A stretch of 64,000 nt of DNA from Corynebacterium hylobatis (GTDB taxonomy: Bacteria > Actinomycetota > Actinomycetes > Mycobacteriales > Mycobacteriaceae), in the NCBI RefSeq assembly GCF_003955685.1, contig NZ_RXHJ01000004.1, positions 122,501 through 186,500 on the forward strand. Reading direction: 5' to 3'. Below are positions 44,314-52,584 of the stretch, piece after piece. The position numbers and the translations under genes are program-made. Numbering within the stretch: position 1 is the first letter of the stretch; each line of letters begins with the position of its first letter. Below the pieces are notes generated by a model. It worked only from the letters and a program-made list of their open reading frames with translations. It was not told the DNA's origin and did not search any database.

Positions 44314-44949
44314 ATGGGCATTTTCGAAGCCATCCGTAAGAGCCGAGCCAGGACGAAGGCAGAGGTGCAGGCTGCGAAAGTCCGCGCCAAGCATGAAGCG
44401 AAGGAAGAGGCGAAGTTGCAGCTCAAGCGCGAGAGGCTGCTGCACAAATTTGAGAAGGATCTTCTCAAGGATGAGAAGAAGGGACTGAAGGCCAAGCGTC
44501 GCCATGAGGAGAAGATGGCGGACAACACGCTCAAACAGCTGCGTGCCGGTCGGCTCAATACCGATACCTTCAAGCGTTATTCGGGCCTGGCCAGGGTGGC
44601 ATTGCCGGTGATGCTGCCATTGATCTACCGCGCCATCACCGCCGGGCGGGAACAGTATGTCGATGCCAGGGCGCGTCGGGTGGGTGTCTCTGCCGATCAG
44701 CTCGCACGATACTCCGGCCATGGGGCTGACCTGAAGGCGCGTATTGACGGCGTGCGGAGCAACCTCAGCCAACAGCAGCTCCCGCCCGGTTTCGTGGTGG
44801 ATGTCCGGGAGCGACTCGCGGAACTGGATACCGCAGCAGATAATGCCGAATTCATGACACCGGAACAGCGCCGGCGGGCGCATTCCACCATCTCCCGCGA
44901 TATTGATGCGGTGGCAGGGGAAATTCAGGAGCGGCTTCACCGCGGTTGA
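44314..44949 (+). CDS. basic coiled-coil protein (DUF6474-like)
   Basis: 211 residues. Residues ~1-75 are an unbroken Lys/Arg/Glu/Ala-rich helix (RARTKAEVQAAKVRAKHEAK and onwards) that should be a coiled coil. A hydrophobic stretch (ARVALPVMLPLIYRAI, about 92-108) follows, then a second helical domain with QYVDARARRVGVSADQLARYSG. This pattern fits a conserved mycobacterial/corynebacterial family that I recall as DUF6474. Function unknown; membrane association through the hydrophobic stretch is possible. ATG at 44314; its terminator is at 44978. Confidence 0.75.
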   Translation: MGIFEAIRKSRARTKAEVQAAKVRAKHEAKEEAKLQLKRERLLHKFEKDLLKDEKKGLKAKRRHEEKMADNTLKQLRAGRLNTDTFKRYSGLARVALPVMLPLIYRAITAGREQYVDARARRVGVSADQLARYSGHGADLKARIDGVRSNLSQQQLPPGFVVDVRERLAELDTAADNAEFMTPEQRRRAHSTISRDIDAVAGEIQERLHRG

Positions 44950-44977
44950 ATTGCCGCGGACTAATGTAATTCACCAC

Positions 44978-45014
44978 ACCGTCGAATTGTTACTGGAGTG
45001 AGCAATTCGACGGT
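44978..45014 (+). terminator. intrinsic terminator of the coiled-coil gene
   Basis: ACCGTCGAATTG (44978-44989) pairs perfectly with CAATTCGACGGT (45003-45014) over a 13-nt loop and is followed by TTTCTCC. The rest of the gap to 45151 is AT-rich and holds the lsr2 promoter; AAAGGAT precedes the lsr2 start. Confidence 0.85.
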
Positions 45015-45151
45015 TTCTCCATTTCCCCTTTCATTTCCCTGTGAATCATCAGGACCGATAGTGACTAAGGGGGATATTCGGTCTAGCATGAGAGATACTT
45101 GAGAAATTGCCGATTAAGTAACTGATCCCCCACATAAAGGATAAATCCATC

Positions 45152-45502
45152 ATGGCACGCCGCAACATCACCCAGTATTACGATGACCTTGATAACACCC
45201 CTCTCGAGGACGATGAAGTGAACGAGATCCGTTTCAGCGTCGACGGAAGTCATTACCTCATCGATCTCTCCGAGGAGAATGCCGCCGCATTCCGCGCGGC
45301 GCTGGAGCCGTGGATCGCCGCTGCCCAGACCGCCCCGGCCCCCACCACCACGCAGCGCAGCAGCAGCCGCCAGAGCGCCTCCTCCGCGAAGCGCTCCCGG
45401 GCCGTCCGCGAGTGGGCCCGCCGGGAAGGACACGACGTTTCCGACCGCGGCAAGATTCCCGCCCGGATCATGGACCTCTACAACGCAGCGCACGCGCAGT
45501 AG
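45152..45502 (+). CDS. lsr2: Lsr2-type nucleoid-associated xenogeneic silencer
   Basis: 116 residues. Residues 1-60 form the oligomerisation domain ([24 protein letters not shown]), a Thr/Ser/Gln linker follows (60-82), and 83-116 the DNA-binding domain ([27 protein letters not shown]). Lsr2 coats AT-rich DNA through an RGR AT-hook-like motif; here it is R99-G100-K101, a conservative change. It could silence the AT-rich leader of the pilus operon or other acquired DNA in this window. Monocistronic with its own terminator at 45518. Confidence 0.93.
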   Translation: MARRNITQYYDDLDNTPLEDDEVNEIRFSVDGSHYLIDLSEENAAAFRAALEPWIAAAQTAPAPTTTQRSSSRQSASSAKRSRAVREWARREGHDVSDRGKIPARIMDLYNAAHAQ

Positions 45503-45517
45503 CTGCACCTCCCGTAG

Positions 45518-45551
45518 GGCGCGTGGCCGGACACCAGTCCGGCGACGCGCC
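45518..45551 (+). terminator. intrinsic terminator of lsr2
   Basis: A two-tier stem: GGCGCGT/ACGCGCC outside and GCCGGAC/GTCCGGC inside, separated by one G-G mismatch, with an ACCA loop. It starts 16 nt after the lsr2 stop. The following 178 nt up to benE show no gene. Confidence 0.85.
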
Positions 45552-45729
45552 TTCACTGCTTCCCGCCCCCGGCGGCGTTCGGTGGGGGTACTTGTGTACG
45601 CTATGCGAACTATTTGTGGGCGGCCTGAACTGGGCCGATCCTGCAGAAGCCCACCCCCGGGCACCTCCACCGGACAGTGAGGGGGTAGAGCCCTGGCCGG
45701 GAAACGTGTCACATGCCACACTGTCGCCC

Positions 45730-47040
45730 ATGGCTCTGTCACCTCTGCTCGCAATCGAGAGACCGCATCTACCCCGCCCCACGCTCCGGGAGATCGCCCG
45801 CGACCTCGGCCCGCAGGAGATCGGCAACGGACTGGTGGCCCTGATCTTCTCCGCCTCCGGCCCCATCGCCGTCATCCTGGCCGCCGCAGCCGCCGGCAAC
45901 CTGGACCCGGGGCAGACCTCCTCCTGGATTTTCGGCGCCTTCCTGGGTAACGGCCTGCTCACCCTCCTGCTGACCTGGCTCTACCGCAGCCCCCAGGCCT
46001 ATTTCTGGACCATCCCCGGTACCGTCCTCGCCGGCGATGCCCTCACCCACCTCAGCTTCGGGGAGGTGATCGGTGCCTACCTGGCCACCGGTGTCCTGGT
46101 CTTTCTCCTGGGCTGGACCGGACTCATCGGACGGATCATGGCGGTGCTCCCACCGACGATCGTCATGGCGATGGTGGCGGGCATCTTCCTGCGCTTCGGC
46201 CTGGATCTGATCGGGGCTGCCGTCGATGATCCCTTCATCGCCCTGCCCATGATCATCATCTTCATCGCCCTGAGCATCAATGCCCGGGTGGCCGCAGTCG
46301 CTCCGCCCGTGGCGGTGGCCGCGGTCGTGGGCACGGTCGTCGCCATCATCGCCGGACGACTCGGCACCGGTATCCTCGATGACGGCCTCATCGCCACTCC
46401 GGTGGTGACCAGCCCGGAATTCTCCCTGGCCGCCATGATTGAGCTGGTCCTCCCGCTGGCCATCACCGTCGTCATCGTCCAGAACGGCCAGGGCGTGGCA
46501 GTGCTGCGGGCGGCCGGCCACCGACCGGGCGTGAACCTCGCCGCAGCCGCCAGCGGTCTGGTGTCCATCCCCATGGCCTTCATCGGCAACATCACCACCT
46601 GCCTGACCGGGCCGACGAACGCGCTCATCGTCGCGGGCCCGCGCAAGGAACGCCATTATGCGGCCGCGATGGTCACCGCACTCGGCGCAATCGCGGTGGG
46701 TCTGTTCTCCCCCGCATTCGTGGGCTTCATGCTCGCCATGCCGGTGTCCTTCATCGCCGCACTGGCCGGCATCGCCATGCTCACGCCGCTGAAGAACGCC
46801 TTCGTCGCCGGTTTCTCCGGGGCCTTCTCCACCGGTGCACTGGTGTGCTTCCTGGTGACGGTCTCCGAGATCACCCTGCTCGGCATCACCGCCCCGTTCT
46901 GGGGCATCGTCTTCGGCTGCCTCGTGGCCTGGCTGCTGGACCCGCGACCGGCACGGGAGAAGAAGTCAGAGACCACCGCCGAGGACACGGAGCGCAGTTC
47001 AACGGAGACTGAGCAGACACACGCCCCCGTGCGGTCCTGA
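45730..47040 (+). CDS. benE: benzoate/H+ symporter family permease (BenE)
   Basis: 436 residues, about twelve hydrophobic helices. It matches the BenE family throughout: GNGLVALIFSASGPIAVIL near the start, YFWTIPGTVLAGDAL, NITTCLTGPTNALIVAG and the charged C-terminal tail (DPRPAREKKSETT). The family imports benzoate with protons. No ben or cat genes are next to it, unlike the usual ben cluster, so the true substrate may differ. ATG at 45730 gives the standard N-terminus; longer in-frame extensions are lsr2 3' region. Ends 17 nt from the convergent hrrA. Confidence 0.87.
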   Translation: MALSPLLAIERPHLPRPTLREIARDLGPQEIGNGLVALIFSASGPIAVILAAAAAGNLDPGQTSSWIFGAFLGNGLLTLLLTWLYRSPQAYFWTIPGTVLAGDALTHLSFGEVIGAYLATGVLVFLLGWTGLIGRIMAVLPPTIVMAMVAGIFLRFGLDLIGAAVDDPFIALPMIIIFIALSINARVAAVAPPVAVAAVVGTVVAIIAGRLGTGILDDGLIATPVVTSPEFSLAAMIELVLPLAITVVIVQNGQGVAVLRAAGHRPGVNLAAAASGLVSIPMAFIGNITTCLTGPTNALIVAGPRKERHYAAAMVTALGAIAVGLFSPAFVGFMLAMPVSFIAALAGIAMLTPLKNAFVAGFSGAFSTGALVCFLVTVSEITLLGITAPFWGIVFGCLVAWLLDPRPAREKKSETTAEDTERSSTETEQTHAPVRS

Positions 47041-47057
47041 AAGCCCGGCGCGGACTG

Positions 47058-47696
47058 CTAGAGCACACCCTGTTCACGGGCGGCAGCCACCGCCGAGGTA
47101 CGGGAACGGACACCGAGCTTGTCGTAGATGTGCACGAGGTGGGATTTCACCGTCGCCTCGGAGAGCATGAGTTCGTGCCCGATCTCCCGGTTAGAGGAAC
47201 CGGCGGCCACCAGGGTGAGCACCTCCAGTTCCCGGGGTGTCAGGGAGGTGCGCGGGGTGCGCACCCGGGTCATCAGCCGGTCGGCGACCACCGGGGACAG
47301 GGCGGAGTCACCCTCTGCGGCGGAGCGCACGGCGGCGAGCAGTTCGGCTGGTGGGGCGTCCTTGAGCATGTAGCCGACGGCCCCGGCCTCGATCGCCCCG
47401 AGAATATCGGCATCGGTGTCGTAGTTGGTCACCACCAGCACCTTCGGTGGAGTGCTCATGGACTCCTTGATCCGGGCGGTGGCCTCCGCACCGGTGGTCA
47501 CCCGCGTGCCCTCGACACCGGGGCCGAAGCGCAGGTCCATGAGGATGACGTCGATGCCGCCAGCCTGGGCTGCGGCGATCGCCGCATCAGCGGTGGCCAC
47601 CTCACCGACGACCTCGATGTCCTCGGCCTCCTCCAGGACGGCACGCAGCCCCATACGGACGATCTGATGATCATCTGCCAACAGCACTCGGATCAT
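47058..47696 (-). CDS. hrrA: haem-responsive response regulator HrrA
   Basis: 212 residues, NarL/LuxR type. Receiver domain 1-~120 with phospho-acceptor Asp54 (VILMDLRFGPG), acidic pair Asp8-Asp9 and Lys in LKDAPP; helix-turn-helix at about 147-205 (TPRELEVLTLVAAGSSNREIGHELMLSEATVKSHL). It is nearly identical in my memory to HrrA of C. glutamicum, which with HrrS controls haem oxygenase and respiratory genes in response to haem. It lies 6 nt after hrrS and is cotranscribed with it. Confidence 0.92.
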   Translation of the reverse strand: MIRVLLADDHQIVRMGLRAVLEEAEDIEVVGEVATADAAIAAAQAGGIDVILMDLRFGPGVEGTRVTTGAEATARIKESMSTPPKVLVVTNYDTDADILGAIEAGAVGYMLKDAPPAELLAAVRSAAEGDSALSPVVADRLMTRVRTPRTSLTPRELEVLTLVAAGSSNREIGHELMLSEATVKSHLVHIYDKLGVRSRTSAVAAAREQGVL

Positions 47697-47702
47697 GGCG
47701 AT

Positions 47703-48995
47703 TCAGATCCCTTCCCGCTCAGATTCTTCACACTGGGTTTCCTCGAGTTTAACCCCACCCCCAGTTTCCGCCGGTAGGGGGATTGCCACGGAAACCGCCG
47801 TGCCGTAGCCGGGGGTGGATTCCACCTCCAGGCTCCCACCCTGTTCAGCGGCCCTGCGTCGCATCGCGTCGAGCCCGATGTGGCCGAGGCCGGAGGGCCG
47901 TCCGGCGACCTCGGAGGGGTCGAAGCCACGGCCGTTGTCCACGACGTCGAGACGCACCTCGTCCGGTTCGTAGGTCACCGTCACGCGGCAGCGGCTCGCA
48001 CCCGCATGCTTGGCCACGTTCCCGACCGCCCCCTGCGCGATCCGCAGCAGAGCGGCCTCAGTGCGCATGGGCAGCTGCCGGCCATTGCCCTCCACGCTGA
48101 CCTCGATGTTGAGCTCCCCCGCGGCAGCGAAGCCGGCGGCGATCCGACCCAGGGCATTCTCCAGCGAAGTCTCGGAGAGCGAGGCCGGTTGGAGGGCGGC
48201 GATCATCGCCCGGGCCTCGCCGAGGTTGTCCTTCGCGGTGGTGCGGGCAAGCTCGATAAACCGGGTGGGGCCCGCCAGCTGCCGTTCATCCAGCCCGAGA
48301 TTGAGCAGATCTCGTTCCGCGGAGTGCAGCAGCATCTGGATGCTGGACAGCCCCTGTGCGACGGTGTCGTGGATCTCGTGGGCCAGCCGCTGGCGTTCCT
48401 CGGCGACACCGGCGGCGCGTTCCGTCTCCGCGAGCTGGGTGCGGGTGGCCATGAGCTGGTCGATGAGCTCCTCCCGTTCCCGGCTGATGCGCACCAGGGT
48501 GCGGAAGGCGTAGTGGATGGCCAGGACGACGGCCGCCGAGACCGCCGGTCCCATGACACCACCGACGGTGAGCCCCGTGGGGAACTGGATGAGCACGGAG
48601 GAGGTGGTCGCCGCCAACACCGCCACCACACCACGGACATCATCCATGACCCGCAGATACAGGAAGAGCAGGGGAAACAGCAGGTAGATGCTCACCGGGG
48701 AGATCGCCATGGCCAGTACCCACAGCAGCGTCAGGCTGGCCAGCCACGCCAGACCTGTGCCCTCCCGCCACTCCGGCTGCATCGCGGAGCCGTAGAAGTA
48801 GAGGACCGCGAAGCCGGAGCAGAGCAGCAGGTTGAGCGCCGCCTCACCGAAGGGCAGGTTCACCGAGCCTGCCAGGGCAGCGATGAGCAGGACGGTGGTG
48901 AGGATGTGGACACCGTCGGTCAGGGCATCCTCATCCGGTGCCCGGGTGCGCCGGAGCTTATCCACGCCTTCCTGGGGATCTAAGCTGGTCTCCAT
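47703..48995 (-). CDS. hrrS: haem-responsive sensor histidine kinase HrrS
   Basis: 430 residues from ATG 48995. About six membrane helices in residues 30-170, including LWVLAMAISPVSIYLLFPLLF, make up the sensing part. A HisKA_3 dimerisation domain follows with the phospho-acceptor in RLAHEIHDTVAQGLSS (about 230), then the HATPase with VVDNGRGFDP and GLGHIGLDAMRRRA (N and G boxes). In C. glutamicum HrrS senses haem within the membrane. The start codon shares the CATG at 48993-48996 with the divergent DUF2020 gene, so there is no room for a separate leader on either side. Confidence 0.9.
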   Translation of the reverse strand: METSLDPQEGVDKLRRTRAPDEDALTDGVHILTTVLLIAALAGSVNLPFGEAALNLLLCSGFAVLYFYGSAMQPEWREGTGLAWLASLTLLWVLAMAISPVSIYLLFPLLFLYLRVMDDVRGVVAVLAATTSSVLIQFPTGLTVGGVMGPAVSAAVVLAIHYAFRTLVRISREREELIDQLMATRTQLAETERAAGVAEERQRLAHEIHDTVAQGLSSIQMLLHSAERDLLNLGLDERQLAGPTRFIELARTTAKDNLGEARAMIAALQPASLSETSLENALGRIAAGFAAAGELNIEVSVEGNGRQLPMRTEAALLRIAQGAVGNVAKHAGASRCRVTVTYEPDEVRLDVVDNGRGFDPSEVAGRPSGLGHIGLDAMRRRAAEQGGSLEVESTPGYGTAVSVAIPLPAETGGGVKLEETQCEESEREGI

Positions 48996-49602
48996 GCGTC
49001 TGAGCCTACCGAGCGTTTCCGTTGTCCCCGCCGTCGCTGCCGTCACTGCCCTCACTGCCGCGCTGCTCACCGGTTGCTCGCCCACCACCGGGGAACCTTC
49101 GGCCACACCGGAGACCGCGGTGGAGACGGAGGCCGCCGGCACCGTCACTGATTCGGGTCTGCCCCATGACGCGATGCCGGAGATCCCCGGCGGACGGGAG
49201 AGCCAGGACGAATGTCCGTACCTGGACACCACCTGGGTCTCCGACACCAACGGCCAGCGCACCCTGGGCGTCGGGGTGGACCCGCGCTTCGACACACCGG
49301 CCTGTGTCTTCTGGTCCTACCCCGAGGAGCCGCACCTGACAGTCATCGTCCGGGACATGCCGGACGTGGATTCCGCGATCGCTGTCGTCGACTGGGCCGC
49401 CCCCATCGACACCACCGAGCCCGCGGAGGATCCGGAGGGCTGGTCCGGTGGGCGGGCCGGCGCAGGCATGGTGCCCGGGCACAACGGGGCCCTCTACGCG
49501 GTGCAGAAGGAGGACCGGGCGGTCGTCGTGTTCAGCAACCAGGACCAGTCACTCAAGGCGGAGCTGGTGGCCCACGAGGTCATTGACCGGTTGAGCCTGT
49601 GA
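48994..49602 (+). CDS. DUF2020-type lipoprotein
   Basis: 202 residues. The signal peptide MRLSLPSVSVVPAVAA ends in the lipobox LLTGC (about residues 25-29), so the mature protein is lipid-anchored outside the membrane. An acidic Ser/Thr/Pro linker (30-60) precedes a ~140-residue globular domain with CPYLDT and CVFWSYPE cysteine motifs, which I recognise as the corynebacterial DUF2020 family. Function unknown. ATG 48994 is the only start that yields the full signal peptide, and it overlaps the hrrS start codon on the opposite strand by two bases. No clear ribosome binding site precedes it. Confidence 0.82.
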   Translation: MRLSLPSVSVVPAVAAVTALTAALLTGCSPTTGEPSATPETAVETEAAGTVTDSGLPHDAMPEIPGGRESQDECPYLDTTWVSDTNGQRTLGVGVDPRFDTPACVFWSYPEEPHLTVIVRDMPDVDSAIAVVDWAAPIDTTEPAEDPEGWSGGRAGAGMVPGHNGALYAVQKEDRAVVVFSNQDQSLKAELVAHEVIDRLSL

Positions 49603-49613
49603 TCAGCCTCTGA

Positions 49614-49766
49614 TCAGACCGCCACGTCGTTGTAGGGCATCAAGGTGGACACCCAGGGGAAGATGACCTCCATGAGCAGCAGAAACACCGCGCTCAGGAG
49701 GACCAGCAACAGGACCAGCTTCACCGGCCACGGGCCCGGCAGTGCGCGCCACAACGGTCCGTACAT
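49614..49766 (-). CDS. 50-residue single-span membrane protein coupled to the class E sortase
   Basis: Small frame starting MYGPLWRALPGPWPVKLV and ending NDVAV-stop. One strongly hydrophobic helix (about residues 16-36, LVLLLVLLSAVFLLLME) makes it a membrane microprotein. Its ATG (49766) directly follows the sortase stop codon (TAG then ATG) with no gap, the signature of translational coupling. GC-biased third positions (CTG, GTC, ATC) support coding. Function unknown; a partner or stabiliser of the sortase is an inference. It ends 11 nt before the stop of the convergent DUF2020 gene. Confidence 0.78.
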   Translation of the reverse strand: MYGPLWRALPGPWPVKLVLLLVLLSAVFLLLMEVIFPWVSTLMPYNDVAV

Positions 49767-50576
49767 CTAGATCTCCTCCAGTTCTGCCGGGCGTTCGCCG
49801 GCGATCTTCGGGGTCGACTCGACCTCCATGGCATGGATGATCATGCGCTCCGCATTCGAGAACTGCGGATGACAGGTGGTCAGGGTGATCATGCCTTCCA
49901 GCTCCGGGGTGACCGCAGCCCACTGGCCCGGCACCGGGTTGATCACCTCGATGGCACCCGGCAGCGTGATGTGCCGGCCCTGGACCGCGGCATACTCACC
50001 GGTGGTGACCCGCTCGACCTGCTCCGGGCCCAGACAGCCCTCGGCCTCGGACCGGCGCACCTCCCCCTGCGCGTCAATGGGCAGCACCCGGTAGGTGACC
50101 CACGCGGACTGCGTCTCCACGACAATCGCATCGCACACCTCCAGGTTGCCCAGGTCATTGAAAGGGGCCCCCTTGCCCACGCGGTGGCCAGCGACGGCGA
50201 AGTTGCCGGCCTGGCCGGGCAGCTGGGAATCGACATAACGTCCCGGCCCGGCCAGCAGATCAGCGTCATCGGTGCCCTCAACGATGGCGAACTGGAAATC
50301 CGAGCCGAAAGCGGGGATGTACATGCGGGCGAATGCCTCACCGAGCTCCGGGGTCAGACGCTGACGCGGGTTCACCCGTTCAGAGTTCTCCGTCTCCCCC
50401 CAGGCGTCCTCCAGCGCGCTGGCCTTCTCATCCTGGAGACGGCCCGCGGCGATATTGGTCCAGTAGGACTCGTAGAAGGCGAAGAGCAGGATGACCACAC
50501 CCATCGTGAGCAGCAGTTCACCGAGGATCTGGGTGACGCTGAAGCTGCGTCGAGTGGGGCGTCTGCGGTTGGCCAT
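49767..50576 (-). CDS. class E sortase (housekeeping, SrtF-like)
   Basis: 269 residues with one N-terminal membrane helix (about 14-38). Class E sortases are the actinobacterial housekeeping enzymes that attach LPXTG/LAXTG proteins and finished pili to the peptidoglycan. Active site: His in VAGHRVGKG (about 130), Cys in TLTTCHPQF (about 235) and Arg in NAERMI. Unlike the two class C enzymes it has no C-terminal helix. In C. diphtheriae the equivalent is SrtF, which anchors the SpaB base pilin. The pilus operon is 33 kb away, as expected for a housekeeping gene. ATG at 50576, followed by the 50-residue membrane protein. Confidence 0.9.
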   Translation of the reverse strand: MANRRRPTRRSFSVTQILGELLLTMGVVILLFAFYESYWTNIAAGRLQDEKASALEDAWGETENSERVNPRQRLTPELGEAFARMYIPAFGSDFQFAIVEGTDDADLLAGPGRYVDSQLPGQAGNFAVAGHRVGKGAPFNDLGNLEVCDAIVVETQSAWVTYRVLPIDAQGEVRRSEAEGCLGPEQVERVTTGEYAAVQGRHITLPGAIEVINPVPGQWAAVTPELEGMITLTTCHPQFSNAERMIIHAMEVESTPKIAGERPAELEEI

Positions 50577-50665
50577 GCGGGAAAAACTCCTGGAAACGCT
50601 AAGATCAACTGGGCCGAATCAGTCTAGCTTGATCGCACGTCTCCCGAAGGTTGGTGGCTCCCACC

Positions 50666-51877
50666 GTGCTTGAACCGTTCATCTACCCGGTCTCCGGTGT
50701 CCTGAAACTGTGGCACATCCTGATGCACTCGGTGTTCGGGATGGATGATTCGACAGCGTGGGTGGTCTCCATCTTCGGCCTGGTGCTCACCGTCCGGCTC
50801 CTGCTCATCCCCGCTTTCTGGACGCAGGCCAAGTCCGTGCGCACCGGTGTGGCGATGCGCCCCGAACAGGCTGCCCTCGCCGAGGAATATGCCACCCGGA
50901 CTGACCGGGAGTCCGTCGCCGAATTCGAGCGGAAATCGAAGGAGCTGCGGGAGCGCTACAACTACAGCATTGCGGCGGGCTGCATCCCCACACTCATCCA
51001 GATCCCGGTCTTTCTGGGGCTCTACCAGGTGCTGCTGCGTATGGCCCGGCCATCCTCAGGGAGCACCGATATTGCTCCTGATGCCCGGATCGGTTTCCTC
51101 AACTCCGAGGAGATCCGCACCTTCCTGGGCGCCTCCATCAACGGAATTCCCCTCCCAGCGTACATCTCCATGCCCGCGGAGGCTCTCGCCCGCCTGGGCA
51201 CCACCCGCGAGGAAGTCCGTGACTTTCTCCTGCCGGTGATCATTGCAGTGGTCATCTTCACCGTCGGCAATATGCTCGCTGCACTGATGCGAAATGCGAA
51301 AACCCTGGACTGGGATTCGAAGGCCGCACGAGGTTCGAGCCGGTTCCTCGTGATCATGACCCTGTTCATCCCGGTACTGCTGATAACTCTGGCTTTCACC
51401 GCTCCCCTGCCGGTGGCCATCATCCTCTACTGGTTCGCCAACAACCTGTGGACCCTGGTCCAGTCGCTCATCCTCTACCCGCTCGTGAATCGGAGGATCC
51501 CACTGCACGAGTCCTTCGAGGAGTTCTCCCGCGAGCGTCGCGAAGCCGCCCGGGCGGAGGACCGGGAGAAGCGACGGATCAGGTGGGACGTGCGGCGTCG
51601 AAAAGCACTCGGTGCCCTGCAGCCCTGGAAGATCCCCGGGATCCGGCGGGAACTGGTCGCGGAGAAGACCGCCCGCAAGGAGGCCGCCACCGCCGAGAAG
51701 GCGGAGCAGAAGGCCATCAGAAAGGCGAAGCGGGCAGCCTCCTCCGCACTGCACAAGGAGCGGCTGGCCCGGCGCCGGGAGGAGCGGACCGCCCGTAAAC
51801 AGGTTAGATCGAATAATCCGCCGGCGGAGCCGACAGCATCTGACGCGCCAGATCCCGCGCGGTCCGCAGAGGACTGA
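50666..51877 (+). CDS. YidC/Oxa1-family membrane insertase (second paralogue type)
   Basis: 403 residues from GTG 50666 (GGTGG 8 nt upstream; the resulting MLEPFIYPVSGVLKLWH is the usual YidC start). In-frame TTG 50651 and GTG 50654 lie closer to GAAGG and are alternatives. Five membrane segments: about 5-20, 28-50, IPTLIQIPVFLGLYQVLL (about 110-130), LLPVIIAVVIFTVGNMLA, FLVIMTLFIPVLLITLAF-PLPVAIILYWFANNLWTL. The hydrophilic-groove Arg is probably in VRLLLIPAFW. A ~120-residue Lys/Arg/Ala tail could bind ribosomes. It lacks the rnpA/jag neighbours of the main yidC, so it is a second copy. It overlaps the end of convergent mcbR by 74 bp. Confidence 0.85.
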   Translation: MLEPFIYPVSGVLKLWHILMHSVFGMDDSTAWVVSIFGLVLTVRLLLIPAFWTQAKSVRTGVAMRPEQAALAEEYATRTDRESVAEFERKSKELRERYNYSIAAGCIPTLIQIPVFLGLYQVLLRMARPSSGSTDIAPDARIGFLNSEEIRTFLGASINGIPLPAYISMPAEALARLGTTREEVRDFLLPVIIAVVIFTVGNMLAALMRNAKTLDWDSKAARGSSRFLVIMTLFIPVLLITLAFTAPLPVAIILYWFANNLWTLVQSLILYPLVNRRIPLHESFEEFSRERREAARAEDREKRRIRWDVRRRKALGALQPWKIPGIRRELVAEKTARKEAATAEKAEQKAIRKAKRAASSALHKERLARRREERTARKQVRSNNPPAEPTASDAPDPARSAED

Positions 51878-52436
51878 CGTCCCGCACGAAGCGGGCGCCG
51901 GCCAGGCCGCCGTCGAGGAAAATGAGCAGCTGGTTGGCCTGCGTGGCCGAGGGGTAGCCGTTCTTCGCGGTGAGCAGGTCCGTCATCGTCTGGTGCATCC
52001 AGGTGCGGTGCTCACGGCAGGCGGCGACAATACCGTGCTCCGACTCGGTCTCCGGACGCGGGTACTCGTTGGAGGCGTTCTGGAAGTGGGAACCCCGGAA
52101 CTCCTTGTCCGGCTCATCGGCGATGGAGAGATCGAAGAAGGCGAGGATCTTGTCCTCCGCATCGGTCATCTCCTTCGTGTACCCCGCCCACCGGGCCCGG
52201 TACTCCTCGTCGAGGTTCTCCAGGTAGGCGATGACGAGCGCATCCTTCGAACCGAAGAGGGAGTACAGGGAAGCCTTGGCAACGTCCGCCTCCCGCAGGA
52301 TGCGGTCGATGCCGATGACCCGGATGCCCTCCGTGGTGAACAGGTTGGTGGCGGAATCCAGCAGACGCTGCCGCGGACTCGGACGGTTGCGACGGCGGGT
52401 GCTCGTCGTCTTCTTCCTCACGGTTCCTGCGGCCAC
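51804..52436 (-). CDS. mcbR: TetR-type repressor of sulfur metabolism McbR
   Basis: 210 residues from GTG 52436, chosen because the protein then begins MAAGTVRKKTT, parallel to the start of McbR of C. glutamicum, and AAGGA lies 12 nt upstream. The TetR helix-turn-helix (RRNRPSPRQRLLDSATNLFTT..KASLYSLFGSKDALV) and the C-terminal core with SHFQNASNEYPRPET and QANQLLIFLDGGLAGARF are nearly identical to McbR. McbR represses methionine and cysteine biosynthetic genes and is relieved by S-adenosylhomocysteine. The terminal ~25 residues are encoded opposite the YidC tail. Confidence 0.94.
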   Translation of the reverse strand: MAAGTVRKKTTSTRRRNRPSPRQRLLDSATNLFTTEGIRVIGIDRILREADVAKASLYSLFGSKDALVIAYLENLDEEYRARWAGYTKEMTDAEDKILAFFDLSIADEPDKEFRGSHFQNASNEYPRPETESEHGIVAACREHRTWMHQTMTDLLTAKNGYPSATQANQLLIFLDGGLAGARFVRDVSPLRTARDLARQMLSAPPADYSI

Positions 52437-52536
52437 TGACGTACCCGATCCTTCCTGGAGTGGTTGTTCTGGTTTCCTACCTAATATAGACAAACCGGTA
52501 CGTCTTTTAACAGTCCCCCGTGGACACCCACGAAAA

Positions 52537-52560
52537 AACCCGCCCCTGGAAGGGCGGGTT
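52537..52560 (-). terminator. intrinsic terminator of glsB
   Basis: AACCCGCCC (52537-52545) and GGGCGGGTT (52552-52560) form a perfect 9-bp stem. On the minus strand it is followed by a run of six T, so it ends the glsB-type transcript. Confidence 0.9.
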
Positions 52561-52584
52561 GAGTTGTTTCGGACGGGGTGGGAA

